Shown here piece after piece: positions 21,548 through 32,345 of a DNA stretch of 64,000 nucleotides. Every line of letters starts with the position of its first letter. Within the stretch, counting starts at the first letter, position 1. The translations under genes were made by a program, and so were the position numbers. This DNA is from Molanna angustata (lineage: Eukaryota > Arthropoda > Insecta > Trichoptera > Molannidae): assembly GCA_963576475.1 (NCBI GenBank), contig OY754973.1, forward strand, positions 11,761,253 through 11,825,252, written 5' to 3'. Under the pieces are notes generated by a model that saw only the letters and a program-made list of their open reading frames with translations, did no database searches and was not told the DNA's origin.

Positions 21548-21606
21548 CCAGTCCTCCCACTCTGTCTTTTGTTGAGAATGGGACGGTCTATAATAGGGCT
21601 GGGTGG

Positions 21607-22806
21607 TTATTCGTTTTTTGGCAACTTTTGGAGGAGAGGTGGGGGTCTAGAAACGTCTGGGAGGTTTCTGGGGGTTGTCGGAGGGTGACCTTGTGGGTCA
21701 GTTCTCTGGTACTTTTGAAAGCGGGGAGAGGTTCGTCTTCCGAGGGGATTCGCTCGTGACCGATTAGGGCACAGTCTTGCAAAATGTCCGGTTCTTCCGC
21801 AGGAGTAGCATTTGGGACTGTACGAACGCGGTTCAGGGTTAGACAAGGAGGCTGCAGCCTTGGTGCGCCGGGGCCGGCAGGGGGAGGTAGGGGCAGTCTC
21901 GTCCTTGTGGCCAAGCGACATCTGTTCGAGTGTAAGACACAGTCGCTCCAGATCCAATACTGTCGTGGGTTGTGAGCCGATGATAATAGGGAGGAACTTC
22001 TTGTCGAGTCCTCTTTTGAAAACTTGAAGGAGCTCGTCCTCTGGCAAGGGTGAGGACAATGAGTTATTTTTGTTGATGATTCGGCAAATATAATCGGCCG
22101 CAGATTCCGAGTCTTGCTGCCTAGAGGACCAAATTTCTAGCTTGATGTCGGTGGAATAGGTTTGTGATTCAAAACGGTCGAGAAAGAGCTTCTTCAATGT
22201 GTTCCAGTCGCAGTTCTTTCTAGGGTTTGTACGATAAAATAATAAGGCACGTCCTACAAGAAATTCAGGAATGATTGTGGACAATAAATTAGTATTGAAC
22301 CTGCGGGAAGTAGCGATCTCCTCTAGGCGTACGAGGAATTCTCGGACGTCATTTGTTCCGTTAAACTTTGGGACAGGCCACGTGGCAAAGTTTGTGTTTA
22401 TGATTCCTCCAGGGTCTCGATCTCCATGTGAGGTATAACTTGACGAATTGGAGGGCGGCTCGACTGGGGATGGGGGCAATAAGGCGACAGTTCCTGGGGG
22501 AGGGGCGCTCTGGGGTCTGGAGCTCGATTCGGAACTGGATGAGAATGGGCGGGCTATTAGATCATTCTCGGCGGTGTGGGAGCTCTCGGAAACCGACGCC
22601 AGTTCGGGGGCGTTCTCAAGTGAGTGGTACGCTACAGACCTACTGGGGATGGCTACGTTGTCTGTATTAAAGGGACGGGAGGCATTAAAAGCATTGGCCT
22701 GGGAACGCAAGGAGGCCAAATTGTCGGTAGGAACGATGTTTCTGTCGCGCAATGCTTTAGCAAGGGTTTTTGCATTTGCAAGATTTATTCTCTCGATTAA
22801 ATCCAT
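21607..22806 (-). CDS. gag: Gypsy Gag capsid/nucleocapsid protein
   Basis: A 399-residue protein from ATG at 22804-22806, expected to assemble the cytoplasmic particle that packages element RNA. The N-terminal 135 residues are serine/proline-rich and probably disordered; 140-300 has the retrotransposon Gag pattern (WPVPKFNGTNDVREFL, then ALLFYR..., W-N-T-L-K-K-L-F-L-D-R-F near 201-212, ADYICRI). A CCHC zinc knuckle lies at C333, C336, H341, C346 with basic flanks, for RNA binding. The C-terminus is proline/arginine-rich. The last codons before TAA (21607-21609) contain the slippery heptamer, so a fraction of ribosomes should continue into pol in the -1 frame. The frame is intact. Antisense ORFs over it are shadows. 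Confidence 0.95.
   Translation of the reverse strand: MDLIERINLANAKTLAKALRDRNIVPTDNLASLRSQANAFNASRPFNTDNVAIPSRSVAYHSLENAPELASVSESSHTAENDLIARPFSSSSESSSRPQSAPPPGTVALLPPSPVEPPSNSSSYTSHGDRDPGGIINTNFATWPVPKFNGTNDVREFLVRLEEIATSRRFNTNLLSTIIPEFLVGRALLFYRTNPRKNCDWNTLKKLFLDRFESQTYSTDIKLEIWSSRQQDSESAADYICRIINKNNSLSSPLPEDELLQVFKRGLDKKFLPIIIGSQPTTVLDLERLCLTLEQMSLGHKDETAPTSPCRPRRTKAAASLSNPEPRSYSPKCYSCGRTGHFARLCPNRSRANPLGRRTSPRFQKYQRTDPQGHPPTTPRNLPDVSRPPPLLQKLPKNE
21613..21619 (-). promoter_or_regulatory. -1 ribosomal frameshift slippery heptamer A AAA AAC
   Basis: In the gag frame the codons read CCA AAA AAC GAA TAA, so the heptamer A AAA AAC is in the canonical X XXY YYZ register, 3 bases before the gag stop codon's preceding GAA. 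The -1 frame from this point is open without a stop into pol; I read it through codon by codon to 21547. Complementary blocks (ACC...GGT, CCCA...TGGG) start about 25-30 nt downstream and may form a stimulatory stem, but I could not compute a fold. Confidence 0.88.
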
Positions 22807-23026
22807 GACGTCGACTATTGCGAGACAACAGAGGAAACGAGGATTTTCGTTACGACGTGGTTACAATATAGGAGGCTGTCAGAATAAAGGGGAAAAAATA
22901 AAACACAAAAGAACAAGCAGTTTCGAGTGAGGGCCCGCTCGCAGATCTCATTGAGCAGACTGTCATCAAAGGACAAGTGTACGTGTCAATTGATGAGAGT
23001 CATAGCCCCACGTTGGTAAACGTCAG
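22807..23026 (-). other. Gypsy 5' leader with displaced primer-binding-like site
   Basis: The 220-bp leader lies between the 5' LTR and the gag ATG. Directly after the LTR the element reads CTGACGTTTACCAACGTGGG and continues GC. The block CCAACGTGGGGC (23005-23016, minus) matches the inner two-thirds of the tRNA-Lys-type primer site TGGCGCCCAACGTGGGGC known from Osvaldo-like elements, but the expected TGGCGC next to the LTR is replaced by TGACGTTTA. Either the primer pairing is partial or a different tRNA is used. Confidence 0.5.
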
Positions 23027-26000
23027 TGTAATGAAATGAGGTACAAATCATTGTTGTTCATAAAATTAAATCCATACCAGATCTTTTGCTTCTGCTGGAT
23101 CCACTATCGTCCGGCTAGGACACACGGTAGAGCATTTATTTGATTCTCAGGGGGAATACAGGTGGATAATTGAGAAACAGCGAGCGTGACCAGAACAAAA
23201 CTGTATATTCTTTTGTGAAAGAGAGACAAATTTAATTAGGGATATAATGGTACATATGGGTTAGTGTGATATGAGTTAATGATGGTGATGTTTGATGATT
23301 AAGAATAGTCTTACTTTCTAGGGTGCCCAACTAATTAAAATAAACAGTGATCACTATTGTACATTTCTATGAGCCTTAAGTATTTAAATATTTCAAAAGT
23401 CAGTTCCAGATTAAATTTATTTTTCAGGCCGAAGGCCCAACACTGAGTAATTAAGGAATTTCTTTTTTTTTTTCTTTACCAAACTTAGTTCTAAGGGTAT
23501 GTCGATATCAGTAATTCTAGGGACGATTCACGAAAAGGGGGTGTGCGAAAGTCAATGATCTCAAACCTTTAGTCCGACGGTGGGGAGAAATTGCCTTATC
23601 ACGTACTCAACAAGGCCTGATGTTTCCAACCGTGATGGAGGTGAAGAAGAGAAGCGGCAGGGGGCGATCTAATGTTGAAGACGTTCCAGACTTTCTCTCA
23701 TCAAGGGGAGAAGCCTAATCCGAGGTGATAACAAGGCAGTTGGCCCACTGTCAGTTGTATACATCACGTGTGGCAGACATAGGTGTTAACACTTCGTTAT
23801 GTGTTCATACAACCACGCGAAGTCACTTTGAAGATTAATAAACATTATAAAACTGTCACGAAGTAAGTCTTGCTACCATTTATTCAAAAGGTATTGTTCA
23901 TACTCAGCAGATTGAGATGTTAACACTTCGTTATGTGTTCATACAACTACGCGAAGTCACTTTGAAAATTAATGAAATTGAAAAAACAGTCACGAAGTAT
24001 GGCTTGCTACCATTTATTCAAAAGGCATTGTTCATACGCAGCAGATTGAGGTGTTAACACTTCGTTATGTGAACATACAACTACACGAAGTCACTTTGAA
24101 AATTAATGAAATTGAAAAACAGTCACGAAGTATGGCTTGCTACCATTTATTCAAAAGGTCTTGTTCATACGCAGCAGATTGAGGTGTTAACACATCGTTA
24201 TGTGAACATACAACTACACGAAGTCACTTTGAAAATTAAAGAAATTGAAAAACAGTCACGAAGTATGGCTTGCTACCATTTATTCAAAAGGTCTTGTTCA
24301 TACGCAGCAGATTGAGGTGTTAACACTTCGTTATGTGAACATACAACTACACGAAGTCACTTTGAAAATTAAAGAAATTGAAAAACCGTCACGAAGTATG
24401 GCTTGCTACCCTTTATTCAAAAGGTCTTGTTCATACGCAGCAGATTGAGGTGTTAACACTTCGTTATGTGAACATACAACTACACGAAGTCACTTTGAAA
24501 ATTAAAGAAATTGAAAAACAGTCACGAAGTATGGCTTGCTACCATTTATTCAAAAGGTCTTGTTCATACGCAGCAGATTGAGGTGTTAACACTTCGTTAT
24601 GTGAACATACAACTACACGAAGTCACTTTGAAAATTAAAGAAATTGAAAAACAGTCACGAAGTATGGCTTGCTACCATTTATTCAAAAGGTCTTGTTCAT
24701 ACGCAGCAGATTGAGGTGTTAACACTTCGTTATGAGAACATTCAACTACACGAAGTCACTTTGAAAATTAAAGAAATTGAAAAACAGTCACGAAGTATGG
24801 CTTGCTACCATTTATTCAAAAGGTCTTGTTCATACGCAGCAGATTGAGGTGTTAACACTCCGTTATGAGAACATACAACTACACGAAGTCACTTTGAAAA
24901 TTAAAGAAATTGAAAAACAGTCACGAAGTATGGCTTGCTACCATTCATTCAAAAGGTCTTGTTCATACGCAGCAGATTGAGGTGTTAACACTTCGTTATG
25001 TGAACATACAACTACACGAAGTCACTTTAAAAATTAATGAAATTGAAAAACTGTCTCGAAGTATGCCTTGCGACCATTTATTCAAAAGGTACAGCTCGTA
25101 CGCAACAGATTCAGATGTTAACACTCCGTTATGTGTTCATTCAACTACGCGAAGACACTTTGAAATTTAATGAACTTAAAAAAACTGTCTCCAAGTATGA
25201 CTTGCGACCATTTATTTAAAAGGTACAGCTCGTACGCAACAGATTCAGATGTTAACACTCCGTTATGTGTTCATTCAACTACGCGAAGACACTTTGAAAT
25301 TTAATGAACTTAAAAAACTGTCTCCAAGTATGACTTGCGACCATTTATTTAAAAGGTACAGCTCGTACGCAACAGATTCAGATGTTAACACTCCGTTATG
25401 TGTTCATTCAACTACGCGAAGACACTTTGAAATTTAATGAACTTAAAAAACTGTCTCCAAGTATGACTTGCGACCATTTATTTAAAAGGTACAGCTCGTA
25501 CGCAGCCGATGGAAATTTAAACACTTCGTTATGGATTCACACACCTACGCGAGGTCACTTTGAAAATTAATGAAATTATAAAACTGTCTCCAAGTATGAC
25601 TTGCGACCATTTATTTAAAAGGTACAGCTCGTACGCAACAGATTCAGATGTTAACACTCCGTTATGTGTTCATTCAACTACGCGAAGACACTTTGAAATT
25701 TAATGAACTTAAAGAACTGTCTCCAAGTATGACTTGCGACCATTTATTTAAAAGGTACAGCTCGTACGCAACAGATTCAGATGTTAACACTCCGTTATGT
25801 GTTCATTCAACTACGCGAAGACACTTTGAAATTTAATGAACTTAAAAAACTGTCTCCAAGTATGACTTGCGACCATTTATTTAAAAGGTACAGCTCGTAC
25901 GCAGCCGATTGAGATTTAAACACTTCGTTATGGATTCACACACCTACGCGAGGCCACTTTGAAAAATTAGAAAATTAAAAACCGAACCGAAGTACGTGTT

Positions 26001-26393
26001 GCGATGTTGTTTTATACGCCTCCTTCACGCATAAGGCGGTATACTCAGAGATCCGACTCGGATTTTTAGATAATTAGTTTATAACGACACTCTCTGTTTA
26101 GTTACAATGCCTTACATCGATTTCAGGCATAAAACACAATGAACTGAGTGAATACGCTGATAGATCGCGGAGGAAAACAAAGCGTGGTGTTGTGACCGTT
26201 AGAAAAAGACGCCGACTGATGGCGGAAGTTGACGCGGGGGAACGGTAGGTGGACGAGGGGGGCGGTGCGGGCCGCTTGACACCAGCTGCGTTTTTAGCGA
26301 GACCTTGAACTAGTTCAAGACGTAACTACTGCCGCGAGATTTAATTTGAAAAGATGATTATTTAAATACGTAGTGAGCGTACCGCTCGCTACA
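23027..26393 (-). repeat. Gypsy 5' LTR (3367 bp)
   Basis: Same termini as the 3' LTR and near-complete identity, but 133 bp longer because of one additional array unit. In element orientation it is upstream of gag and would carry the promoter; I could not pick a specific TATA or initiator with confidence. Confidence 0.97.
23781..25988. repeat. 133-bp tandem array in the 5' LTR (~17 units)
   Basis: Matches the 3' LTR array unit by unit at an offset of 10150 bp, then of 10283 bp after an extra unit of the GGCTTGCTACC subfamily around 24511-24714. Variant bases (for example CCCTTTATTC in one unit and CCATTCATTC in another) occur in the same order in both arrays, so the array was copied as a block. 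Confidence 0.95.
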
Positions 26394-26397
26394 CTTG
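26394..26397. other. Gypsy target-site duplication, right (CTTG)
   Basis: Matches 12873-12876, marking the right boundary of the insertion. Confidence 0.9.
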
Positions 26398-26679
26398 GTG
26401 TCATTAAAAGACATCATGTTGTATTTGTTCTGATTATTTTTCATTTCTGTTTATATTAAATTATTTCTGTAAATTATTTTGCATTCAAAAACCACCGAAA
26501 TAAATGTAAAATGTATCTTTATACGCAGATGTATACGGATACACTAAAATAACTAGGAAATACTGTAATTGGCGATATGAATAAGAAAATTATTTACCGT
26601 ATATTAATGATTGTAAACAGCTGTTGTATTTCTAAATAAAAATAAATAAAAATATGTATCATTAGACCAAATTAATTAA

Positions 26680-26930
26680 GTACTGCCTCAGAACAGACTT
26701 GCCTGGTGTTACAGTAAATTTCCAAATAGAAACAATTGTACATAGTACGTATATAATAAGTCTTTTTAAAATATAGTTACTTTTTGTTATTGTTATAGTA
26801 TATTTATTTTGTTATTATATAGTATTTAACTGCTAGCCCTAGAACTAGGTTACCTGGTTGGGCAGCAGTAATCTTCATAATAGTCTTTGTGATAAAGGTG
26901 TGAAAAAATGAATAAATAAATAAATAAGTG
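26680..26930 (+). repeat. LINE 3' UTR-like repeat with (AAAT)n tail
   Basis: Contains ACTGCCTCAGAACAGACT, then CTGCTAGCCCTAGAACTAGG, GGTTGGGCAGCAGTAATC and GGTGTGAAAAAATG before (AATA)n. The CTGCTAGCCCTAGAAC...GTTGGGCAGCA block recurs at 44205-44300 with a similar GGTGTGATAAAAAA end, so this is the conserved 3' end of an interspersed element, probably a LINE, without its coding part. Confidence 0.65.
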
Positions 26931-27719
26931 TTAATAATGAAAATAAATATTTTCTAGAAAAAAATATGAAAAAAAAAATTAAATATATATATTTTTTCAT
27001 AATTCTAGTAGAAAATGAAGTTCTATCATGAAGTGACAGTTTCAAACATTGAAAAAAAAATTTCATTTCATTTCTTATTACATCGAAAACACTATCTCTT
27101 TTACATTTGAAAACAGGCAAAAAAATTTTTTTTTACATTATGGCGTTAATTACGAATATAAAATTATTTGATTTGCCTGAGACGATTCCGAATCTTGCGT
27201 CCTGCGATTTGGTGTCTCTTTTATAGTACTGCGATATGAGTTCATAGTGCGTTTCAACCTTTATAATATGTAGGTATGTATGTAGGACTACCATTTTTGT
27301 TAGCGCCCTTAATAAATTTCCCGTATGTGTCAAGTGGCATCCCTTTAATTTATTTATACGTTGTCATTTTATCTCGCGCCACCTTAACCATAATATAAGA
27401 TAATAATATAATATTAGTTAGTTAGTATTCGGAGGAAATGGGCTTAGATAAGATTTATTAATTTTGTCATATTTCATATTCAACGAATATTATATAATGG
27501 CAATTTATCAAATTTAACGGCATTACAAAATCACAAATTACTATTGCTCGTGTAGACTTTGCTGAAATTTCTATGATTTATACACGGAAAACTATTATTA
27601 TATTAACTATGCATGAATCCACGAACAAAACAATATAAAAATATTTGAGGTTCAGTGAGTAAAGACAGAGATATTTAATCAGATTCTAAGAAGTCTCATA
27701 CTTTTCACTATTTTTTTCA
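26931..27719. other. AT-rich noncoding sequence
   Basis: No gene recognised. The 66- and 81-codon minus ORFs are AT-driven and show no motif. It contains a short palindromic AT run near 26960-27000. Confidence 0.45.
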
Positions 27720-27850
27720 TCACCACATTCTTCATATTCCTCAACCATCTTTTCTGCTATACTGGGTGTAAGCTTTTTCCATCTTCTTCCACTGTTTTCT
27801 ATCTTATGTCCTCTTTATCCAGCTGCTTTCAGTGAACTGGAAAAATGTCG
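27720..27850 (-). pseudogene. LINE C-terminal fragment
   Basis: The minus strand encodes DRKQWKKMEKAYTQ within a stop-broken frame. D-R-K-x-W-K-K-M-E-E-A-Y-T-Q is the terminal segment of insect LINE polyproteins. It is short and heavily decayed. Confidence 0.55.
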
Positions 27851-29597
27851 GAATATCATTGTGTGGTAAAAGGCTAATGTCATGTCTGAAAAACATAAAA
27901 GAATGAATCGGAATTCAGAGTAAAGAAACTGTTCCAGCTTGCATATACATATAAAAGAAGAAGAAACTAGTTTGTTTCTTGGCTCTAAGTAGGAATGATA
28001 TGGAATATTCTATCAATCGAATACTTTTTGATTATCGATATACGTAATTAAGACAGCGCAGCGACTAAATATTATTTGAATGTGTATGTAGGTAGGTATT
28101 CCTTATTATAGGACGATAATTACGCCTAGTAAGGCCTCTTCAACCAAAAAAGTAAAGTATTAAAACACTCAAACAGTTACTCAGAAATATATCAACGAAA
28201 ATTATAGTGACGCAAAGTCAAAGAAATATATCAAATCGTCCTAAAAAAGGAATCAATTTTCGTGGAACATTAAGTGATGTTTGATTCATGGAAGAGTTTT
28301 GTGAAGAGTATAGGTTTTTGCACTTAGCTTTAATTTTTGTGAACTTAGAACTATGAACCTCGATAAGGAAAAAAAACAAACATGTGATATACCTACCTTT
28401 ATAATGTAGGCACATAATATCTGATATAATTTACAAAATTGATCGCGTGTAGTATACAAGAGTGAGAGTTGTTAACGGTCCTCGGAGTTTTAATGCGCGT
28501 CAATTACGACGAATTTTGACAAAGTACCGTAATGCGTAAAGCTGTTGCCGAGAACATTTCTCATAACTGAGTGCCGATTATATGTATGTACAATACTTAC
28601 TTGTGATCAACACAGATTCGCACACAACGCTTCGGTGCAAATTAGCCTGAATATCAATACGGCGAAACTCCTGCGATATGCTAGGCGACAACCAACAACT
28701 GTGCCGGAATAGAGATAAGCAAAATTAGACCTTATAAATCGTATGACATTCGAATCAGCCAACGTTGATAAAGTAGGATTTGAATACAATACAATTACAA
28801 TATCTGGGTGAGAAAACATATTATTACCGTTTCCTTTAATTTTATATACACTACTAAATTTGTTCACATTGTGGAGTAAGAATTGCAGCTCCTGATCTGT
28901 TAAATACTTTAGAAGTCATTGCATTAAGTTTACGTCTTCTTGTTGCATAAAAAGTTCACTAATCACCTAAAACCCAGTTTTCTTATCAATTAAATTGATT
29001 TGAAGTTAAAAATTTGTATAGTTTCAATACCAGGTAAATTATCTTACCTCGAAAAATAGCGTAAGCACATAAAGCTACAATTATATAATTGTGAGTAAAT
29101 CACGCGATAAGTCTGTAGTATAATAAAATAACAATTAAAATAAAAATCGAATCGCTTGTTTTATTAGAACTCCGTTTCATTATTACGGGAGAAATCTTTC
29201 GATAAATATTTAAAGTACCCATGTTATTTTTATTTTGTTGGCCAATGAATGTTCGGTTCTTACACACGACTAAAATTGATACGTTCTACAAAACATCAAC
29301 TTGAAAAGGGTTATATGGAATAAAAACAAAGGTATTTGTATCAATCCCTGGGCTTAAGATTTTATGTGATGGTGGAGGTATTTCCTTGAAAATTGTTTCA
29401 GTGTGTTTATTTTGCTCCAATAATGAATTTTATCCATAATCGCATTTATAATCAAAATAAATACTGAAGAATATTAAAAAATCCAATAGAATGTGAACTT
29501 AAAATATTTTTATTTAGACTGTGAAAGTTATCCAGTTCCATACACTTTTGGTAGATTCAATATCAATTTGTAAATTTATTATAGCTAATCTTACTTT
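27851..29597. other. AT-rich noncoding sequence
   Basis: No gene recognised; ORFs of 65 and 86 codons lack motifs. Near 29485-29510 a stretch AATCCAATAGAATGTGAACT resembles part of the inverted-end repeat at 3015-3040, a possible small fragment of that family. Confidence 0.45.
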
Positions 29598-29990
29598 TAA
29601 TTTCCGGTGAAGACACAGTTTTTAATTGTAGTTTCAGTCTGGATCTGTGAGACAATTAATATCGCAAGTCTCCATAATGTGGCAACTTGTTATTAATAAT
29701 AATAAAATTTTATTCCAGTCTGTGAGCAAGGGGAGTGCAATGCTACACAAACCATATTTTTACATACAAAATATACATTTAATGTTACAGAAGAAGAAAT
29801 ATATTATACAGAATACAGATTATATAGAATATAGATTACATAAAAATAAGAAATGAGTTTATATGAAATAAAAAAAAAAACACTGTAGAAATGATATAAT
29901 TATCGTTTTTGATCCAACACTTCTGTCCGTCTTTGTGACAGTTAAAATAATATTTGACATAGTACCTGTTAGTTGCCTGAGAATTAATGC
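29598..29990 (+). mobile_element. SINE-2 copy (5'-truncated, interrupted)
   Basis: Runs TTCCGGTGAAGACACAG, CAGTCTGGATCTGTGAGAC, ATCGCAAGTCTCCATAATGT, GGCAACTTGTTATT, the reverse complement of the body at 32735-32975. It then jumps to TATTTGACATAGTACCTGTT and AGTTGCCTGAGAA at 29953-29985. The roughly 240 bp between (29692-29935) is absent from the other copies and is a later insertion of unknown type. The tRNA-like head is mostly lost. Confidence 0.65.
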
Positions 29991-31014
29991 AAAATAAAAT
30001 CAATAAATTGAAAACAAAGTCTTATATGTGCCAGATTGGATGGGAATCCTCCTTGAAACTATTTCTTCAAAATATACTGATGTGGGTACGTACCTTTCAA
30101 AGTGTGTTTATATTGACGTCGTAACAAACATGCCAGATACAGTTCAAATACCCCAAAATCATTTACACAATTTTGCTCTACATGTTTTATTCCAAAAGTT
30201 TAGACAATACCCCTTTCGCTAAGTGATGCTTCCTCCAGTCACGAACTAGTTATCGCTTTTAAGGTCCAATTTCCTTTACTAGAAAGGCACGAGTCGTTTC
30301 AGACACCTGTGTCTGGTTCATGTAACTCTATAGTTGTATGCAAAGGGAGACCCGAACAAGGGAATACATACATACGAGTAGTAAACCTTCATTTTCACTA
30401 CAAACAACGGCTTTATGTTGAGCCTCGTTTACACGGACACAGTAAGTGAATAATAGTATTATCGTCAAACAAAAATTTAAGAATTGAAGACGCGTGCAAA
30501 TTTCATTTGACAACACTAAAAGCTGACAACCGCGAGATGTTGGTAAATAGTTTGACTTTTTTATTTATTTTGATTACGTCGCATTTTAACAAAACAAAAA
30601 TAAATATTTACAAAAAAATAGTACCTATATATTGGCTTCGTACAATTCATTTTTCATTTACCATATCAACTTTTCATGATAGCAACTGTATCACCATAAC
30701 ATTCTGTGATATTTTAATCGTTGCAACAACAATTATTTATACATATCTACTAATTGTTTTGATATTTTTATTTTTATATGTATATATAGTGGCGTTTTTG
30801 ACATTTTAATACGAAGCAAGTTGTGGACTTGCTTAATTGAAGGCATAACGATTTTTTGTTCAATTTATTTTGAATTATAATATATTGTTAATTCTCTTTG
30901 CGTGTCCCTTAATAAAACAAAATAAAAATAAAATAACCAACATTGATTGTGTTTCATTTTTGTTTTTCTTAAAATAATAATTATACATAAGTTTGCATTT
31001 TAAAAATATAATTA
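29991..31014. other. AT-rich noncoding sequence
   Basis: No gene recognised. The 100-codon ORF at 30507-30809 is hydrophobic because of T-rich sequence; no family match is apparent. Confidence 0.45.
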
Positions 31015-31700
31015 GTTGTGAGGCACCGGCTTAGAATTGTGCTTCCACTCTTTCTATTACTAATTATATAAAAATTACTTTTAAAAAAATAAGTAACAAC
31101 ACAAATTTTAAACTTTTTTCACTCAAAGATCATCTACTGAATGGTACTTTTGAATTAAGTGGACCATTTACTTAAATACATAAATTCATTGCTAGCAAAC
31201 CTTTTTACTGAATATTATACATGAAAATATGAGATTATTTATAAAAAATGTCAGTACAAATATAAAAACATGAAACAGCATATTTGTAAACACAAATTAA
31301 AGAAGATACAATTATAAATACAATTTATAAATTAGTATCATACAGGTTTAAGTGTTATATGTGTTATATTTTAAAAATTAGTGGAAACAAGTTAAACAAT
31401 TGTGATGATACTTATTTTTTTAAGTAATTTTATATAATTCACAATGGAATTCGATCACGAATTAGCTTTCTATTACTGTTTCGAGTGTCCCGTAAGAGCC
31501 GTATAGCCGAAAATACAACATGCAATAAAAAAATCTCACATAGTTCAGCAATGAAGTTCACCACCAATACTACATCCAATTTAGTGCCTTTTCAGGTGAG
31601 ATGAGACAGGTATTTGGTTATATAGGATATCATGCACACCAACACACCTGACGCTGGTTACACCACATTGTGGGATATGCCGTGATGGCATGAATTAATG
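31015..31700 (+). repeat. Family A, copy 3, split by an insertion
   Basis: The left part (31015-31061) carries GAGGCACCGGCTTAGAATTG and GCTTCCAC; the right part (31466-31700) resumes with TCGAGTGTCCCGTAAGAGCC, GAAAATACAACATGCAATAA, GTGAGATGAGACAGG and a 3' end with CACATTGTGGGATATGCCGT. Other copies have no gap here, so 31062-31465 arrived later. Confidence 0.75.
31062..31465. mobile_element. Hairpin-type insertion flanked by a 12-bp duplication
   Basis: CTTTCTATTACT occurs at 31050-31061 and 31466-31477, flanking about 404 bp inserted in a family A copy. AATTATATAAAAATTACTTT at 31062 is the near reverse complement of the sequence ending at 31439; with small gaps the arms extend about 33 bp clearly and about 55 bp loosely. 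The right arm ends 26 bp short of the duplication. Inverted ends suggest a MITE, but a 12-bp duplication and unequal ends fit LINE-mediated insertion better. There is no coding sequence. Confidence 0.7.
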
Positions 31701-32129
31701 AACAAAGCCAAATTATATTAACACCGAAATTCCCATAAAGGCATAGCATGTGTGTGGTATACAAACTAAAAAAATACATATTTAAATGTAGGTACCTAAA
31801 TATTTAAAGGAAAAAAATATATAAAATTGCACCTAATTATAATAAAAAAAATAAATAAAGGTGTATAAAGAGTAAAAACACATCTCTAAAATATAATATA
31901 TTTAGAGTGAAATAAACTAGATTAAAAATTATATACCTACAAAAAAGACAAATAGATACATATATTGAACGAGATAATTAAAAGGTTCTGAGCACTACTC
32001 CACGAATCTACCCACAAATCCATCAGACGTCTCACAACAATAAATTTTGTGTCAACGAAAAGTCAAAGCTATTTTTTTTTTTAATTTATCGGTAGGTATA
32101 TGTCATTTGTTTTAATTTAAATAAATAAT
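31701..32129. other. AT-rich noncoding sequence
   Basis: Nothing recognised. Confidence 0.5.
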
Positions 32130-32345
32130 AAACACTTCCTTGCACTCTGCGCAAGTAGCGAGTTTATTGCCCTTTGACAATTTCTTCCAACTAACCAGTG
32201 TTTTTTTTTAATTTCGTTATCATTACAAAAATGGCGATGGTGTTTTAATCATATTTCAATAAAAATGCATTATTAGTGAACGTTGCGCAAGCGCTCACGT
32301 GTTTTAGCTGACGACAAGTCGTAAGCCCTTTAGGTGTATGATTTA
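32130..32345. repeat. Two short interspersed repeat fragments
   Basis: 32130-32205 (GCGAGTTTATTGCCCTTTGA, CAATTTCTTCCAACTAACC) matches 9640-9710. 32265-32345 (GTGAACGTTGCGCAAGCGCT) is the reverse complement of the family C core at 8350-8400. Confidence 0.5.

Larger units (their letters stand above)
12877..26393 (-). mobile_element. Complete Ty3/gypsy LTR retrotransposon with satellite-bearing LTRs
   Basis: A 13.5-kb element transcribed leftward: 5' LTR 26393-23027, leader, gag 22806-21607, pol 21547-18407, a 2.3-kb noncoding region with internal repeats, then 3' LTR 16110-12877. It is bounded by TG...CA termini and a 4-bp CTTG duplication. Gag has a CCHC knuckle; Pol has the order protease-RT-RNase H-integrase, the Ty3/gypsy order. 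There is no env-like ORF. The LTRs appear identical apart from one 133-bp array unit and one base I noted (near 12998 versus 23148), so insertion is very recent and the copy is potentially active. The integrase/RT text and a partial tRNA-Lys-like primer site suggest an Osvaldo-like lineage; that placement is tentative. Confidence 0.97.

Noticed and set aside
22428..22930. Plus-strand ORFs (80 and 160 codons) opposite gag
   Set aside because: Antisense to gag; composition follows gag codon structure and no domain is seen.
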